From positions 1 to 64,000 of the forward strand of contig FOLJ01000015.1 in assembly GCA_900112325.1 (NCBI GenBank): a DNA stretch of 64,000 nt. Reading direction: 5' to 3'. Position 1 is the stretch's first letter. The number at the start of each line of letters is the position of its first letter. This document shows positions 17,041 through 25,467 of the stretch, piece after piece. Made by a program: the position numbers and the translations under genes. The notes beneath the pieces were generated by a model that saw only the letters and a list, made by a program, of their open reading frames with translations, had not been told where the DNA came from and made no database searches. This stretch comes from Micromonospora sediminimaris (GTDB lineage Bacteria > Actinomycetota > Actinomycetes > Mycobacteriales > Micromonosporaceae).

Positions 17041-18012
17041 TCAACGACGGTTCGTAGTAGAGGCATCTCGGCGAATCCGGGATGCCACCAGCACCAGCGC
17101 CAGTCCGACCACCGCGTAGCCCGCCAGTACGGCGATCGGGCGACCGGCGCCGGCACCGTCGAAGAACGCGACCGAGCGCAGCAGCGTGCCGCCAGCGCCC
17201 ACCGGCAGCCACTGGCCGAGCGCGCCCCACGGCTGGGGCAGCAGCTCCGGCGCGGCGCCGACCGCGGAGAGCGGGTTGCCGATCAGGAAGACCAGCAGCG
17301 CGCCCAGTCCGATGCCGGGTCGCCCGAGGAGTGCACCGAGACCGGCCACCACCGCCGACGCGGCCAGGACGAACAGGCCGATGGCGGCAGCCTCGGCGAG
17401 CCAGTCCCCGGCGATGACGCCCAGCCAGCCATCCAGGACCACCACGCCCACCAGACCCGCCAGTACGCCGGTCGCCGCCAACCCGACCAGGCGCGCCAGG
17501 CCACCGGCGACCAGCAGGACGAGCAATGCACCGGCGAGCAGGCTCGTCATCGCCAGGGGCAGGAAACCGGCGGCGAAGCCGGCTCCCCGAGGATCGTCGG
17601 CGATGGTGGGCACCACCTCGACCACGGGCACCGGCCGCCCTCCGCCCAACTGGCCGGCCGCCTCGGTGAGCAGTGCGGCAACCGTGGGGCTGGCCGCCGA
17701 CGCGGTGTGCAGGGTGACGCCGTCGGCTCCGATCACGAATGCGCCATAGACCTCCCGGTCGCGCAGCGCCCGGTCCGCCGCCTCCGCGTCGGGCAGCGTG
17801 GTCACCGAGAAGGCGCCGGGGCGCGCGGCGGCGAGCCGCCCGGCCGCCTCGGCCACGGCGGGCGCCGGGCCGGCGACGGCGACCGGCAGGTCGCGTGGGG
17901 CCAGGTTCGCCGCCGGAGCCGCGAACAGGGGTACGAGCAGTGCCTGCCCGGCGACCGCGAGGGCGGCGACGAGGACGGCTAGTAGCAGGGGTGACCGGTT
18001 CCTGGTCGACAT
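17041..18012 (-). CDS. ABC-2/YhgE-type membrane protein
   Basis: A 323-residue protein with an N-terminal membrane helix (LLLAVLVAALAVAGQALLV), an extracellular domain of about 130 residues, and five or six C-terminal helices from about residue 155. This matches ABC-2-like/DUF3533 and YhgE-type membrane proteins, used in drug or lipid efflux or cell-envelope roles. No ATPase is encoded nearby. The ATG at 18012 was chosen: the upstream in-frame stretch overlaps the operator. Divergent from the TetR gene, whose product very likely represses it through the site at 18026-18046. Confidence 0.75.
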   Translation of the reverse strand: MSTRNRSPLLLAVLVAALAVAGQALLVPLFAAPAANLAPRDLPVAVAGPAPAVAEAAGRLAAARPGAFSVTTLPDAEAADRALRDREVYGAFVIGADGVTLHTASAASPTVAALLTEAAGQLGGGRPVPVVEVVPTIADDPRGAGFAAGFLPLAMTSLLAGALLVLLVAGGLARLVGLAATGVLAGLVGVVVLDGWLGVIAGDWLAEAAAIGLFVLAASAVVAGLGALLGRPGIGLGALLVFLIGNPLSAVGAAPELLPQPWGALGQWLPVGAGGTLLRSVAFFDGAGAGRPIAVLAGYAVVGLALVLVASRIRRDASTTNRR

Positions 18013-18025
18013 CGCTCCACTCTCC

Positions 18026-18046
18026 AAAACGAATGCTCGTTCTTTT
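18026..18046. promoter_or_regulatory. Putative TetR operator, membrane-protein side
   Basis: AAAACGAATGCTCGTTCTTT at 18026-18045 contains the imperfect palindrome ACGA-ATGC-TCGT with flanking A and T tracts. It ends 14 bases upstream of the membrane-protein start and matches the second site at 18084-18103 in 11 of 12 core bases. Confidence 0.75.
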
Positions 18047-18083
18047 ATGCGTCCCAGACTCCTCCCGCCCATCGATTCCTGTC

Positions 18084-18103
18084 AAGAACGAACGCTCGTC
18101 TTA
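18084..18103. promoter_or_regulatory. Putative TetR operator, regulator side
   Basis: AAGAACGAACGCTCGTCTTA carries the core ACGA-ACGC-TCGT, the same half-sites as 18026-18046. It ends 11 bases before the GTG of the TetR gene, consistent with autoregulation. Confidence 0.75.
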
Positions 18104-18114
18104 CGATGTAACCC

Positions 18115-18711
18115 GTGCCACGTGTCTCGGAGGAACACCTCGCCGCCCGTCGCCGTCAGATCGTCGAGGCGGCACGCCGTTGCTTCCTGCGTGAGGGTTT
18201 CCACCGCACGACGATGCAGGACGTGATTGCCGAGGCAGGGCTTTCGGTAGGCGCGGTCTACCGCTACTTCCCGAGCAAGGCGTCCCTGATCAGCGCGATC
18301 GCCGAGGAGACCATCGGCGGCGCCGAAGAGGTTCTCGACGAGTTGGCCCGGCAGGATCCGCCGCTACCGCTGGACAAGGCGCTGGAGTACGCGCTCGCGT
18401 ACATGGAGAACCAGGCCGGCGACGAGGGGATGTTGCGGATCGCGATCCAGGTGTGGGGCGAGGCCCAACGGGATCCGGCACTTGGCGAGTTCGCGGCAAG
18501 CAGATACACCAAGCTTCGCGGTCACTTCGAGGTGCTGGTCAGAAGGGCTCAGGAAGCCGGCGAGTTACCCGCCGACGCCGACCCGGCGGCCGTGGCCGCG
18601 GCCCTGTTCGGCCTCTTGCCAGGCTGGTTCCTGCAGCGCATCATCACCGGCGGTCCAGATGTGGCGACCTATCTGTCCGGCGTCCGCGTCCTGTTCGGCC
18701 GGCAGCGCTGA
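18115..18711 (+). CDS. TetR-family repressor
   Basis: A 198-residue TetR regulator. The N-terminal DNA-binding domain is clear: RRRQIVEAARRCFLREGFHR, then TTMQDVIAEAGLSVGAVYRY, then FPSKASLI. The C-terminal helical ligand domain has a QVWGEAQRDPALGEF stretch of the type found in TetR_C_6-like regulators. Starts with GTG. Divergent from the membrane-protein pair, with matching operators before each gene, so it most likely represses that pair and itself. The ligand is unknown. Confidence 0.92.
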   Translation: MPRVSEEHLAARRRQIVEAARRCFLREGFHRTTMQDVIAEAGLSVGAVYRYFPSKASLISAIAEETIGGAEEVLDELARQDPPLPLDKALEYALAYMENQAGDEGMLRIAIQVWGEAQRDPALGEFAASRYTKLRGHFEVLVRRAQEAGELPADADPAAVAAALFGLLPGWFLQRIITGGPDVATYLSGVRVLFGRQR

Positions 18712-18722
18712 CGACCACCGTC

Positions 18723-18760
18723 GGCGCGGGTGGGCGCTGTCAACTGCGCCCACCCGCGCC
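18723..18760. terminator. Bidirectional hairpin between TetR and sugar permease ends
   Basis: Perfect 15-base arms GGCGCGGGTGGGCGC (18723-18737) and GCGCCCACCCGCGCC (18746-18760) with an 8-base loop fill most of the 56-base space between two converging stop codons. Confidence 0.8.
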
Positions 18761-18767
18761 CGGCCGG

Positions 18768-19682
18768 TCAGCCCTTCGTGCCGCCGGCGGTCAGCCCGGA
18801 GACCAGGTGCCGCTGGGCGATCATGAACACCACGCCCGCCGGCACGGTCACCAGGACCGCCGCCGCCGTCAGGTACTCCCACTGCGGGTTGAACTGCGGC
18901 ACGAACTGCTGGAGCCCGTACGCCAGGGTGAACTTGTTGTCGGTCTGGATGAACGCCGACGCGTACATCACCTCGCCCCACGCGGTGAGGAAGGTGTAGA
19001 AGGCGGTGACCGCGATGGCCGGCCGGGCCAGCGGCAGCACCACCCGCCAGAAGATCGCGAACGGGCCGCAGCCGTCCAGCGCCGCCGCCTCGTCGAGCGA
19101 GGTGGGGATGGAGTCGAAGTAGCCCTTGAGCATCCAGGCGCAGAACGGCACCGCGATGGTCAGGTACGCGATGATCAGCGCCGGCAGCGTGTTGATCAGA
19201 CCGAACCGCGCCATGATCGTGTAGATCGGCACGATCAGGATGGCCGCCGGGAACATCTGGGTGATCAGGAAGGTCATCATCAACGGGCGACGCCCGGGGA
19301 AGTTGAACCGGGAGACCGCGTACCCGGTGGTGGCCGACAGGAAGATGCCGATGAGCATCGTGAACGCCGCGACGATCACCGAGTTCAGCAGCCACTTCGG
19401 GAAGTTTGTGTCGAACAGCACGTAGCTGTAGTTGGCCAGGGTCGGGTCCTTGACCAGCGTCAGGTCGCTGCTCTGCACCGCGTACCCGGGCTTGAACGAG
19501 GACAGCAGCACCCAGACGATCGGGCCGAGCGCGATAAGCGAGGCGACGATCAGCGTGCCGTGCAGCAGCAGCGACTTCGCCGGGCTGCGCCGGCTGCGGC
19601 CGGGCCGCTTCGCGGTCTTCGCCGGGGCGGCCGGGACGGCGGCAGCCGGCGTCGCGGCTGCGGGAGTGGTCAGTTGGCTCAT
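18768..19682 (-). CDS. Sugar ABC transporter permease, MalG-like
   Basis: A 304-residue MalG-type permease with six membrane helices after a basic, Ala/Pro-rich N-terminus. The EAA loop is SIPTSLDEAAALDGCGPFAI at about residues 195-214, the ATPase contact site. No ATPase gene is in the operon. As in many actinobacterial maltose-type systems, a shared MsiK-like ATPase elsewhere is probably used (inference). One base separates it from the MalF-like gene. Confidence 0.93.
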   Translation of the reverse strand: MSQLTTPAAATPAAAVPAAPAKTAKRPGRSRRSPAKSLLLHGTLIVASLIALGPIVWVLLSSFKPGYAVQSSDLTLVKDPTLANYSYVLFDTNFPKWLLNSVIVAAFTMLIGIFLSATTGYAVSRFNFPGRRPLMMTFLITQMFPAAILIVPIYTIMARFGLINTLPALIIAYLTIAVPFCAWMLKGYFDSIPTSLDEAAALDGCGPFAIFWRVVLPLARPAIAVTAFYTFLTAWGEVMYASAFIQTDNKFTLAYGLQQFVPQFNPQWEYLTAAAVLVTVPAGVVFMIAQRHLVSGLTAGGTKG

Positions 19683-19683
19683 G

Positions 19684-20700
19684 TCACCACACCTCGCCTT
19701 GCTTGCGCAGCGCCCGCCGGTAGAACATCGAGAACACCAGCAGGATCGACAGGATCAGCACGCCGTACGTGGACGCGAGCGAGTAGTTGCGGATGCCCTC
19801 GAACGCCGCCCGGAAGGCACCGGTCACCAGGATCTCGGTTCCGCCTGCCGGCTGGCCCTCGGTCACCAGGAAGATGATCGGGAACATGTTGAACGTCCAG
19901 ATCGTGCCGAGCAGGATCACCGTCATGCTGACCGGGCGCAGGCCCGGCAGGGTGATGTTGCGGAACCGCTGCCAGGCGGACGCGCCATCGATCTCGGCGG
20001 CCTCGTACAGCTCGCCGGGAATCGTCTGCATCCCGCCCAACAGGGCGACCATCATGAACGGCACGCCGAGCCAGATGTTGGTGATGATCGCGGTGAACAG
20101 CGACGTCCACTGGTTGGCGAACCAGTCGACCGGGTCGATGCCGAGCGAGGTGAGCAGCGAGTTGGCCAGGCCGAAGCGCTCGTTGAAGATGAACTTCCAG
20201 GCGAAGGCGCTGACGAAGGCCGGCACCGCCCAGGGCAGCACCAGCAGCACCCGGTAGAGGCCGCGGCCCCACATCGGGCGGTTGAGCATCACGGCCAGGC
20301 CGAGGCCCAGGCCGTAGTGGAACACGACGCATCCGAGGGTCCAGATCAGCGTGATGCCGGTCCACTGCCAGAAGTCGCCGACGTTGCCGCTGAGCACGTT
20401 CAGGTAGTTGTCGAGGCCGACGAACTCCCACCTGTTCGGGTTCTCGGCACAGACCTCACCACCGGTGATCGACCTGGTGCAGATCTCCGCGGCCTGGTTG
20501 GCCTCGGTGAGGTTGGTGAGGGAGAGCCAGATCCCGCGGAACAGCGGGTAGAAGATCAGAATCGCCAGGACGATGACGACGGGCAGCACCATCGCCCAGG
20601 CGTACCAGTGCTTCTCCCAGCTGCGGCGCAGCCGGGAGGGACGAGCGGATCGGCCGGACGGCGTCGAGGGAGGCGCCGGATCGGCTGTCACGGTGGTCAT
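19684..20700 (-). CDS. Sugar ABC transporter permease, MalF-like
   Basis: A 338-residue MalF-type permease. After a basic N-terminus there is a first helix (WAMVLPVVIVLAILIFYPL), a periplasmic loop with two Cys (EICTRSITGGEVCAENPNRW), and five more helices. The EAA loop is ELYEAAEIDGASAWQRFRNI. Probably takes up alpha-glucosides with the neighbouring binding protein and MalG-like permease; the adjacent alpha-glucosidase supports this. Confidence 0.93.
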   Translation of the reverse strand: MTTVTADPAPPSTPSGRSARPSRLRRSWEKHWYAWAMVLPVVIVLAILIFYPLFRGIWLSLTNLTEANQAAEICTRSITGGEVCAENPNRWEFVGLDNYLNVLSGNVGDFWQWTGITLIWTLGCVVFHYGLGLGLAVMLNRPMWGRGLYRVLLVLPWAVPAFVSAFAWKFIFNERFGLANSLLTSLGIDPVDWFANQWTSLFTAIITNIWLGVPFMMVALLGGMQTIPGELYEAAEIDGASAWQRFRNITLPGLRPVSMTVILLGTIWTFNMFPIIFLVTEGQPAGGTEILVTGAFRAAFEGIRNYSLASTYGVLILSILLVFSMFYRRALRKQGEVW

Positions 20701-20724
20701 CAGCTGCGCTCCATGAGGGGAGGT

Positions 20725-20768
20725 CCGGCAGGGCCGCGCGATCGGGTACGGTCACGCGACCCTGCCGG
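20725..20768 (-). terminator. Hairpin between binding-protein and MalF-like genes
   Basis: Arms of 14 bases (20725-20738 and 20755-20768, CGCGACCCTGCCGG) pair with one G-U in the minus-strand RNA. It lies in the 105-base space after the lipoprotein gene and probably limits read-through so that binding protein is made in excess. Confidence 0.6.
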
Positions 20769-20805
20769 GTGCCGAGAGGTCACCGGCGGAGAGCCGGCGG
20801 TGAGA

Positions 20806-22110
20806 TCAGTTCTCGTAGGTGGGGACGACCTCGGCCTTGTACTTCTTGGCGACGGTGTCCAACGCGGCCTTCGGGTCCTTGTCCTGGATCAGGACCTCGG
20901 TGGCCATCTGGTCGAGCGGGCCGAAGAACTGACCGGCCTCGGGGATCCACGGCCGACCCACCCCGGCCTCCACGACCGGCTGGAACGCGGCCACGGTCGC
21001 GTTGTTCTTGACCGCGTCGAGGTCGTACGCCGAGGTGCGGGTCGGCAGCAGGCCCAGCTTCTCCGAGAGGAACGCCTGCGACTCGGCGGAGCTCATGAAC
21101 TTGACGAACGCGACGGCGGCGTCGACCTTCTCCTGCGGCATGCCGGACCAGATCACGTAGTTGTGGCCGCCGACCGGGCCACCGGCCTTCACCGAGCCAC
21201 CCGGCACCGGCGCGATACCCAGGTTCTCCAGGCCACCGAAGCCCGGTGCCTGCTGGACGTTGTTGACCTCCCACGGCCCGTTGATGATCATGGCGACCTT
21301 CTTCTCCTTGAAGAGGGTCATCATGGTGCCGTAGGCGTCGTTGGCGGACGGCTTGGCGGCCGCACCGCTGTCGATCAGGTCCTTGGCGATCGCCAGTCCG
21401 GCCGCGTTCTGCTCCGAGTTGATGACGATCTTCTTGCTCGCGGTGTCGACCAGGTCGCCACCCTCGCCGTACATGAACGGCAGCAGGAAGTAGCCGGCCG
21501 GGTTGATGTAGACACCCTCGGCGTCGGTCTTCTCCTTGATGGTCTGCGCCGCGGTCTTCAGCTCGGCCCAGGTCTTCGGGGGCGCACTGATGCCGGCCTG
21601 GCTCAGCAGTTCCTTGTTGTACATCAGCGCCAGGCTGTCGGTGACCTGGGGAACGCCGTAGGTCTTGCCGTCGAACTTGTTGGAGGCGAGCGGGGTCTCC
21701 AGGAAGTCGGACTCGTCGGCGAGCAGTTCGGAGCCGTCCAGCGCGTACAGGTAGCCCAGCGAAGCGAACTCGGGCACCCAGGCGACCTCGGCCCGCAGGA
21801 TGTCCGGGGCACCGTTGTTGGCCTGGGCGGCGGTCTTGAACTTGTTCTGCGCCTCACCGAACGGGACCGACTGGTAGTTGATCTTCACGTTCGGGTAGGT
21901 CTGGTTGAACTTGGCGATCAGCTCCTGGAACGCCGGGCCCTCGTTCTTCGGGTCCGAGGTGTCCCACCAGGTCAGTTCTGCGGTGAGGGAAGCGGGGTCT
22001 ACCGCCGGCTGCTCCTCGGCCGCCTTGTCGTCCCCTCCGCCGCACGCGGCGACGGAAAGGGCGAGAGTGGCAGCGGCGAGTACGGCGGTCCCCCTGGCTG
22101 TGCGGCGCAT
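20806..22110 (-). CDS. Maltose/alpha-glucoside-type binding lipoprotein
   Basis: A 434-residue family-1 extracellular solute-binding protein. The signal peptide MRRTARGTAVLAAATLALS leads to lipobox VAACG. The body has ELTWWDTSDPKNEGPAFQEL, KNKFKTAAQANNGAPDILRAE-type early motifs and MIINGPWEVNNVQ, all typical of MalE-like proteins. The ATG at 22110 has AGGAGCGA upstream, which rules out the longer open frame beginning at 22302. It is the first gene of the malEFG-like operon and is divergent from the LacI regulator, so it is expected to be induced by malto-oligosaccharides or related sugars. Confidence 0.93.
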   Translation of the reverse strand: MRRTARGTAVLAAATLALSVAACGGGDDKAAEEQPAVDPASLTAELTWWDTSDPKNEGPAFQELIAKFNQTYPNVKINYQSVPFGEAQNKFKTAAQANNGAPDILRAEVAWVPEFASLGYLYALDGSELLADESDFLETPLASNKFDGKTYGVPQVTDSLALMYNKELLSQAGISAPPKTWAELKTAAQTIKEKTDAEGVYINPAGYFLLPFMYGEGGDLVDTASKKIVINSEQNAAGLAIAKDLIDSGAAAKPSANDAYGTMMTLFKEKKVAMIINGPWEVNNVQQAPGFGGLENLGIAPVPGGSVKAGGPVGGHNYVIWSGMPQEKVDAAVAFVKFMSSAESQAFLSEKLGLLPTRTSAYDLDAVKNNATVAAFQPVVEAGVGRPWIPEAGQFFGPLDQMATEVLIQDKDPKAALDTVAKKYKAEVVPTYEN

Positions 22111-22439
22111 GTTCGCTCCTAAATTGCCTGCCGGGTAACGGCGGGGACAGTAGCAAGAACTTTCGTAACTAGAAACCCCTTGCGAACACCCCTGCAACAA
22201 CCGTGCCCCATCCGCAACTTCAGCAGTTGACAACTGCCGCCATCTGGGCATTTTGCCCCCGACTGAGGTGACCGAACTCCCAACCAGCGTCACCTTGCGC
22301 ATACCTTGCGACCACCCATCGTCCCGTCAGGGCTCGACCCGGGCCGACGCTATGGGAACGCTCCCGACGGACGCTGCTCGATTCTGCAAGTTCTTGCTGA
22401 CTAATGCGCAAGAACTTGGCGGTGAGCTACAGTGCCGCC
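22111..22439. promoter_or_regulatory. Divergent control region of the sugar operon and its LacI gene
   Basis: This 329-base space contains no gene but several operator-like sites. There is GCAAGAACTTTCG at 22153-22165 near the binding-protein start, a 15-base palindrome GCAGTTGACAACTGC at 22223-22237, and near the LacI gene CTGCAAGTTCTTGC (22384-22397) followed by TGCGCAAGAACTTG (22405-22418). The GCAAG/CTTGC half-sites recur at 23555-23586 before the alpha-glucosidase, so they are probably bound by the LacI protein. The CTTGCAG half-site resembles that reported for streptomycete MalR (established knowledge, recalled). Confidence 0.7.
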
Positions 22440-23525
22440 ATGCGCGCTCGCCTGTCCGACATCGCCCAGCAGGCCGACGTCAGCGAGGCCACGGTGTCGC
22501 GGGTGCTCAACGACCGCCCCGGCGTGGCACCCGAGACTCGGCAGGCCGTCCTGACCGCCCTCGACGTGCTCGGGTACGAGCGTCCCGCCCGGCTGCGCAA
22601 GCGCAGCGCCGGACTGGTCGGTCTGGTGGTCCCGGAGCTGGACAATCCGATCTTCCCGGCGTTCGCCCAGATCATCGAGTCGGCCCTGGCCCCCACCGGC
22701 TACACCCCGGTGCTGTGCACCCAGACCCCCGGCGGCGTACGCGAGGACGAGTACGTGGAGATGCTGCTGGACCGGCAGGTCTCCGGGATCGTCTTCGTCT
22801 CCGGCCTGCACGCCGACACCGCCGCCGACCACGACCGGTACCGGACCCTGCTCGCCCGCCCGCTGCCGATCGTAATGATCAACGGGTACGCGCCGGGCAT
22901 CCCGGCGCCCTTCGTCTCCTGTGACGACCGGGAGGCCGCCGAGCTGGCCGTGGCCCACCTGGTGGCCCTGGGCCACCGGCGGATCGGCCTGATCACCGGC
23001 CCCGACCGCTTCGTGCCGGTCCAGCGCAAGGTCAGCGGCTACAAGGCGGCGATGGAGCGCCTCGCCGGTGTCGACGACGACGAGTTGGCCGAGCTGACCG
23101 AGCTGTCGTTGTTCGGCGTCGAGGGCGGCGAGGCGGCGGCCGGTCGGTTGATCGAGCGCGGCGCCACCGGCATCGTCTGCGGCTCCGATCTGATGGCACT
23201 CGGCGCCATCCGGGCCGCCCGGCAGCGGGGCATGTCCGTACCGGAAGACCTCTCGGTGGTCGGCTACGACGACTCGCCACTGATGGCCTTCACCGATCCG
23301 CCGCTGACCACGATGCGGCAGCCGGTGGCCGCGATGGCGGTCGCCGCGGTGCGCGCCCTGGTCGACGAGATAAACGGACACGGCGCCCCGCACTCGGAGT
23401 ACCTGTTCCGGCCGGAGCTGGTGGTGCGGGGGTCGACGGCGGTGGCCCGGCAGGACGCCGCGTCCACGCAGAGCGGCCCGGGCCGGCAGCGGCCGACGCC
23501 GTCCGCACTCGCCGTCCCGGCGTGA
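22440..23525 (+). CDS. LacI-family regulator of alpha-glucoside use
   Basis: A 361-residue LacI/GalR regulator. The HTH and hinge lie at residues 1-55 (RLSDIAQQADVSEATVSRVL, then NDRPGVAPETRQAVLTALD), followed by a periplasmic-binding-like domain (LVGLVVPELDNPIFPAFAQI; GIVCGSDLMALGAIRAARQR; VVGYDDSPLMAFTDPPLTT). The ATG at 22440 is used because MRARLSDIA is the normal family start; an in-frame ATG at 22404 lies within the operator cluster. It sits between malEFG-like genes and the GH13 gene and is expected to repress both, with a sugar as inducer. Confidence 0.93.
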   Translation: MRARLSDIAQQADVSEATVSRVLNDRPGVAPETRQAVLTALDVLGYERPARLRKRSAGLVGLVVPELDNPIFPAFAQIIESALAPTGYTPVLCTQTPGGVREDEYVEMLLDRQVSGIVFVSGLHADTAADHDRYRTLLARPLPIVMINGYAPGIPAPFVSCDDREAAELAVAHLVALGHRRIGLITGPDRFVPVQRKVSGYKAAMERLAGVDDDELAELTELSLFGVEGGEAAAGRLIERGATGIVCGSDLMALGAIRAARQRGMSVPEDLSVVGYDDSPLMAFTDPPLTTMRQPVAAMAVAAVRALVDEINGHGAPHSEYLFRPELVVRGSTAVARQDAASTQSGPGRQRPTPSALAVPA

Positions 23526-23554
23526 CGTAGCCCGCAGCAACAGCATCACCAACC

Positions 23555-23586
23555 TTTCTTGCGCAAGAAATGCTTGACTCTTGCAG
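23555..23586. promoter_or_regulatory. LacI-type operator before the alpha-glucosidase
   Basis: A perfect 16-base palindrome TTTCTTGCGCAAGAAA (23555-23570) is followed ten bases later by a half-site CTTGCAG (23580-23586). The same GCAAG/CTTGC words appear upstream of the LacI gene and of the binding-protein gene. This is the best candidate operator of the region. Confidence 0.8.
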
Positions 23587-23679
23587 AGCTGGCGCGGCAT
23601 TCTGCTCAGACACCCGTGCGTCCCCACCTCGCCAACGCCGGGTGACCGCCGTCCCGCGCCACAGAACGGGGAACACCCG

Positions 23680-25311
23680 ATGACCGTCAGCACCCCCTCG
23701 CCGCTGACCTCCGACGCCGACTGGTGGCGATCCGCCGTCGTCTACCAGGTCTACGTCCGCAGCTTCGCCGACTCCGACGGCGACGGCATCGGTGACCTCC
23801 AGGGCATCCGGGAACGCCTGCCCTACCTGCGCGAGCTGGGCGTCGACGCGCTCTGGCTGACCCCCTTCTACACCTCGCCCATGGTCGACGGCGGCTACGA
23901 CGTCGCCGACTACCGCGACGTGGACCCGATGTTCGGCAACCTCGCCGACTTCGAGGCGATGATCACCGACGCCCACGCGCTCGGCCTGCGGATCATCGTC
24001 GACATCGTGCCGAACCACACCTCCGACCAGCACCCCTGGTTCGCCGCGGCACTGGCCGCCGCCCCCGGGTCGCCGGAACGGGCGCGCTACCTCTTCGCCG
24101 ACGGCAAGGGCGACGACGGCGAGCAGCCCCCCAACGACTGGGAGAGCATCTTCGGCGGCCCGGCCTGGACCCGCGTCCCCGACGGCCAGTGGTACCTGCA
24201 CCTGTTCGACCCCGCCCAGCCCGACCTGAACTGGCGGCACCCCGAGGTACGCACCGAGTTCGAGGACATCCTCCGCTTCTGGCTGGACCGGGGCGTCGAC
24301 GGATTCCGGATCGACGTGGCCCACGGCATGATCAAGGCCGAGGGCCTGCCGGACGTCGGGTTCAACTCGATGACCACCGGCCAGCGCCAGTCCGAACTGC
24401 TCGGCAAGGGTCGGCTGCCCTACTTCGACCAGGACGAGGTGCACGACATCTACCGCGCCTGGCGACCCATCCTGGACAGCTACCCGGGCGGCCGGATGGC
24501 CGTCGCCGAGGCGTGGGCCGAGACGCCGCAGCGGCTGGCGCGCTACATCGGCCCGGACGAACTGCACCAGGCTTTCAGCTTCGACTTCCTCGACGCCACC
24601 TGGTCGGCCGACTCGTTCCGCAAGGTGATCGACACGGCGTTGGCCGAGTCGACGATCGTCGGCGCCCCGACCACCTGGGTGCTGTCCAACCACGACCGGC
24701 AGCGGCACGTCACCCGCTACGGCGACGGCGAGATCGGGCTGCGCCGCGCCCGGGCCGCCGCGCTGCTGATGCTCGCCCTGCCCGGCTGCGCCTACCTCTA
24801 CCAGGGTGAGGAACTGGGCCTGCCCGAGGTGCTCGACCTACCCGACGAGCTGCGACAGGATCCGGCCTTCCTGCGCACCGGCGAGAGCCGGGACGGCTGC
24901 CGGGTTCCGATCCCGTGGAGCGGCGACCTGGCGCCGTACGGCTTCGGGCCGGCCGGCAGCGAGTTGAGCTGGCTGCCCGCCCCGACGACCTGGCGTGCCC
25001 TCTCGGTGGGCGCGCAGACCGGCACGCCCGGTTCCACACTGGAGCTGTACCGCGCGGCGCTACGGATCCGCCACACCCATCCGGCGCTGGCCGGCCTCGG
25101 GGGCATCACCTGGCTGGAGTCCGGCCCGGGGGTGCTCGCCTTCCAACGCGAGGCCGGCGACACCGTACTGACCTGCGTGGTCAACATCAGCGACGCGCCG
25201 GTGGTGATCGACGGGTACGGCACGCCGCTCGTCGCCAGCGCGACGCTCACCGAACGCGACGGCGGCCACCTGCTGCCGGTCGACGCGGCGGTCTGGTTCG
25301 AGCGGAACTGA
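23680..25311 (+). CDS. GH13 alpha-glucosidase
   Basis: A 543-residue glycoside hydrolase family 13 enzyme of the oligo-1,6-/alpha-glucosidase type. Catalytic residues can be placed: nucleophile Asp212 in GVDGFRIDVAHG, acid/base Glu277 in MAVAEAWAET, and transition-state Asp339 in VLSNHDRQRH. Region I reads IVPNHTSDQHPW and the N-terminus WWRSAVVYQVYVRSFADSDG. No signal peptide, so it acts in the cytoplasm on imported oligosaccharides. The ATG at 23680 was chosen because upstream codons overlap the operator. Works with the MalEFG-like importer; exact linkage specificity cannot be told from sequence. Confidence 0.93.
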   Translation: MTVSTPSPLTSDADWWRSAVVYQVYVRSFADSDGDGIGDLQGIRERLPYLRELGVDALWLTPFYTSPMVDGGYDVADYRDVDPMFGNLADFEAMITDAHALGLRIIVDIVPNHTSDQHPWFAAALAAAPGSPERARYLFADGKGDDGEQPPNDWESIFGGPAWTRVPDGQWYLHLFDPAQPDLNWRHPEVRTEFEDILRFWLDRGVDGFRIDVAHGMIKAEGLPDVGFNSMTTGQRQSELLGKGRLPYFDQDEVHDIYRAWRPILDSYPGGRMAVAEAWAETPQRLARYIGPDELHQAFSFDFLDATWSADSFRKVIDTALAESTIVGAPTTWVLSNHDRQRHVTRYGDGEIGLRRARAAALLMLALPGCAYLYQGEELGLPEVLDLPDELRQDPAFLRTGESRDGCRVPIPWSGDLAPYGFGPAGSELSWLPAPTTWRALSVGAQTGTPGSTLELYRAALRIRHTHPALAGLGGITWLESGPGVLAFQREAGDTVLTCVVNISDAPVVIDGYGTPLVASATLTERDGGHLLPVDAAVWFERN

Positions 25312-25399
25312 CCGGGTAAGCCCGCCATCGACTCGGCCGTCCGGCGTGCTCCGCGCCGCCGGGCGGCTGGGCACGACCCCTTGTGGTGGGGGGTGCGAC

Positions 25400-25441
25400 G
25401 GTGCCGGTGTCCTCGGGGCGATCCCCCGGGGCACCGGCACC
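25400..25441. terminator. Hairpin after the alpha-glucosidase gene
   Basis: Outer arms GGTGCCGGTG (25400-25409) and CACCGGCACC (25432-25441) are perfect, and an inner stem with wobbles continues toward the centre. TGTGTTTCG follows. It lies in the 156-base space between converging genes. Confidence 0.65.
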
Positions 25442-25467
25442 TGTGTTTCGGCCACCTATCGACCGGT

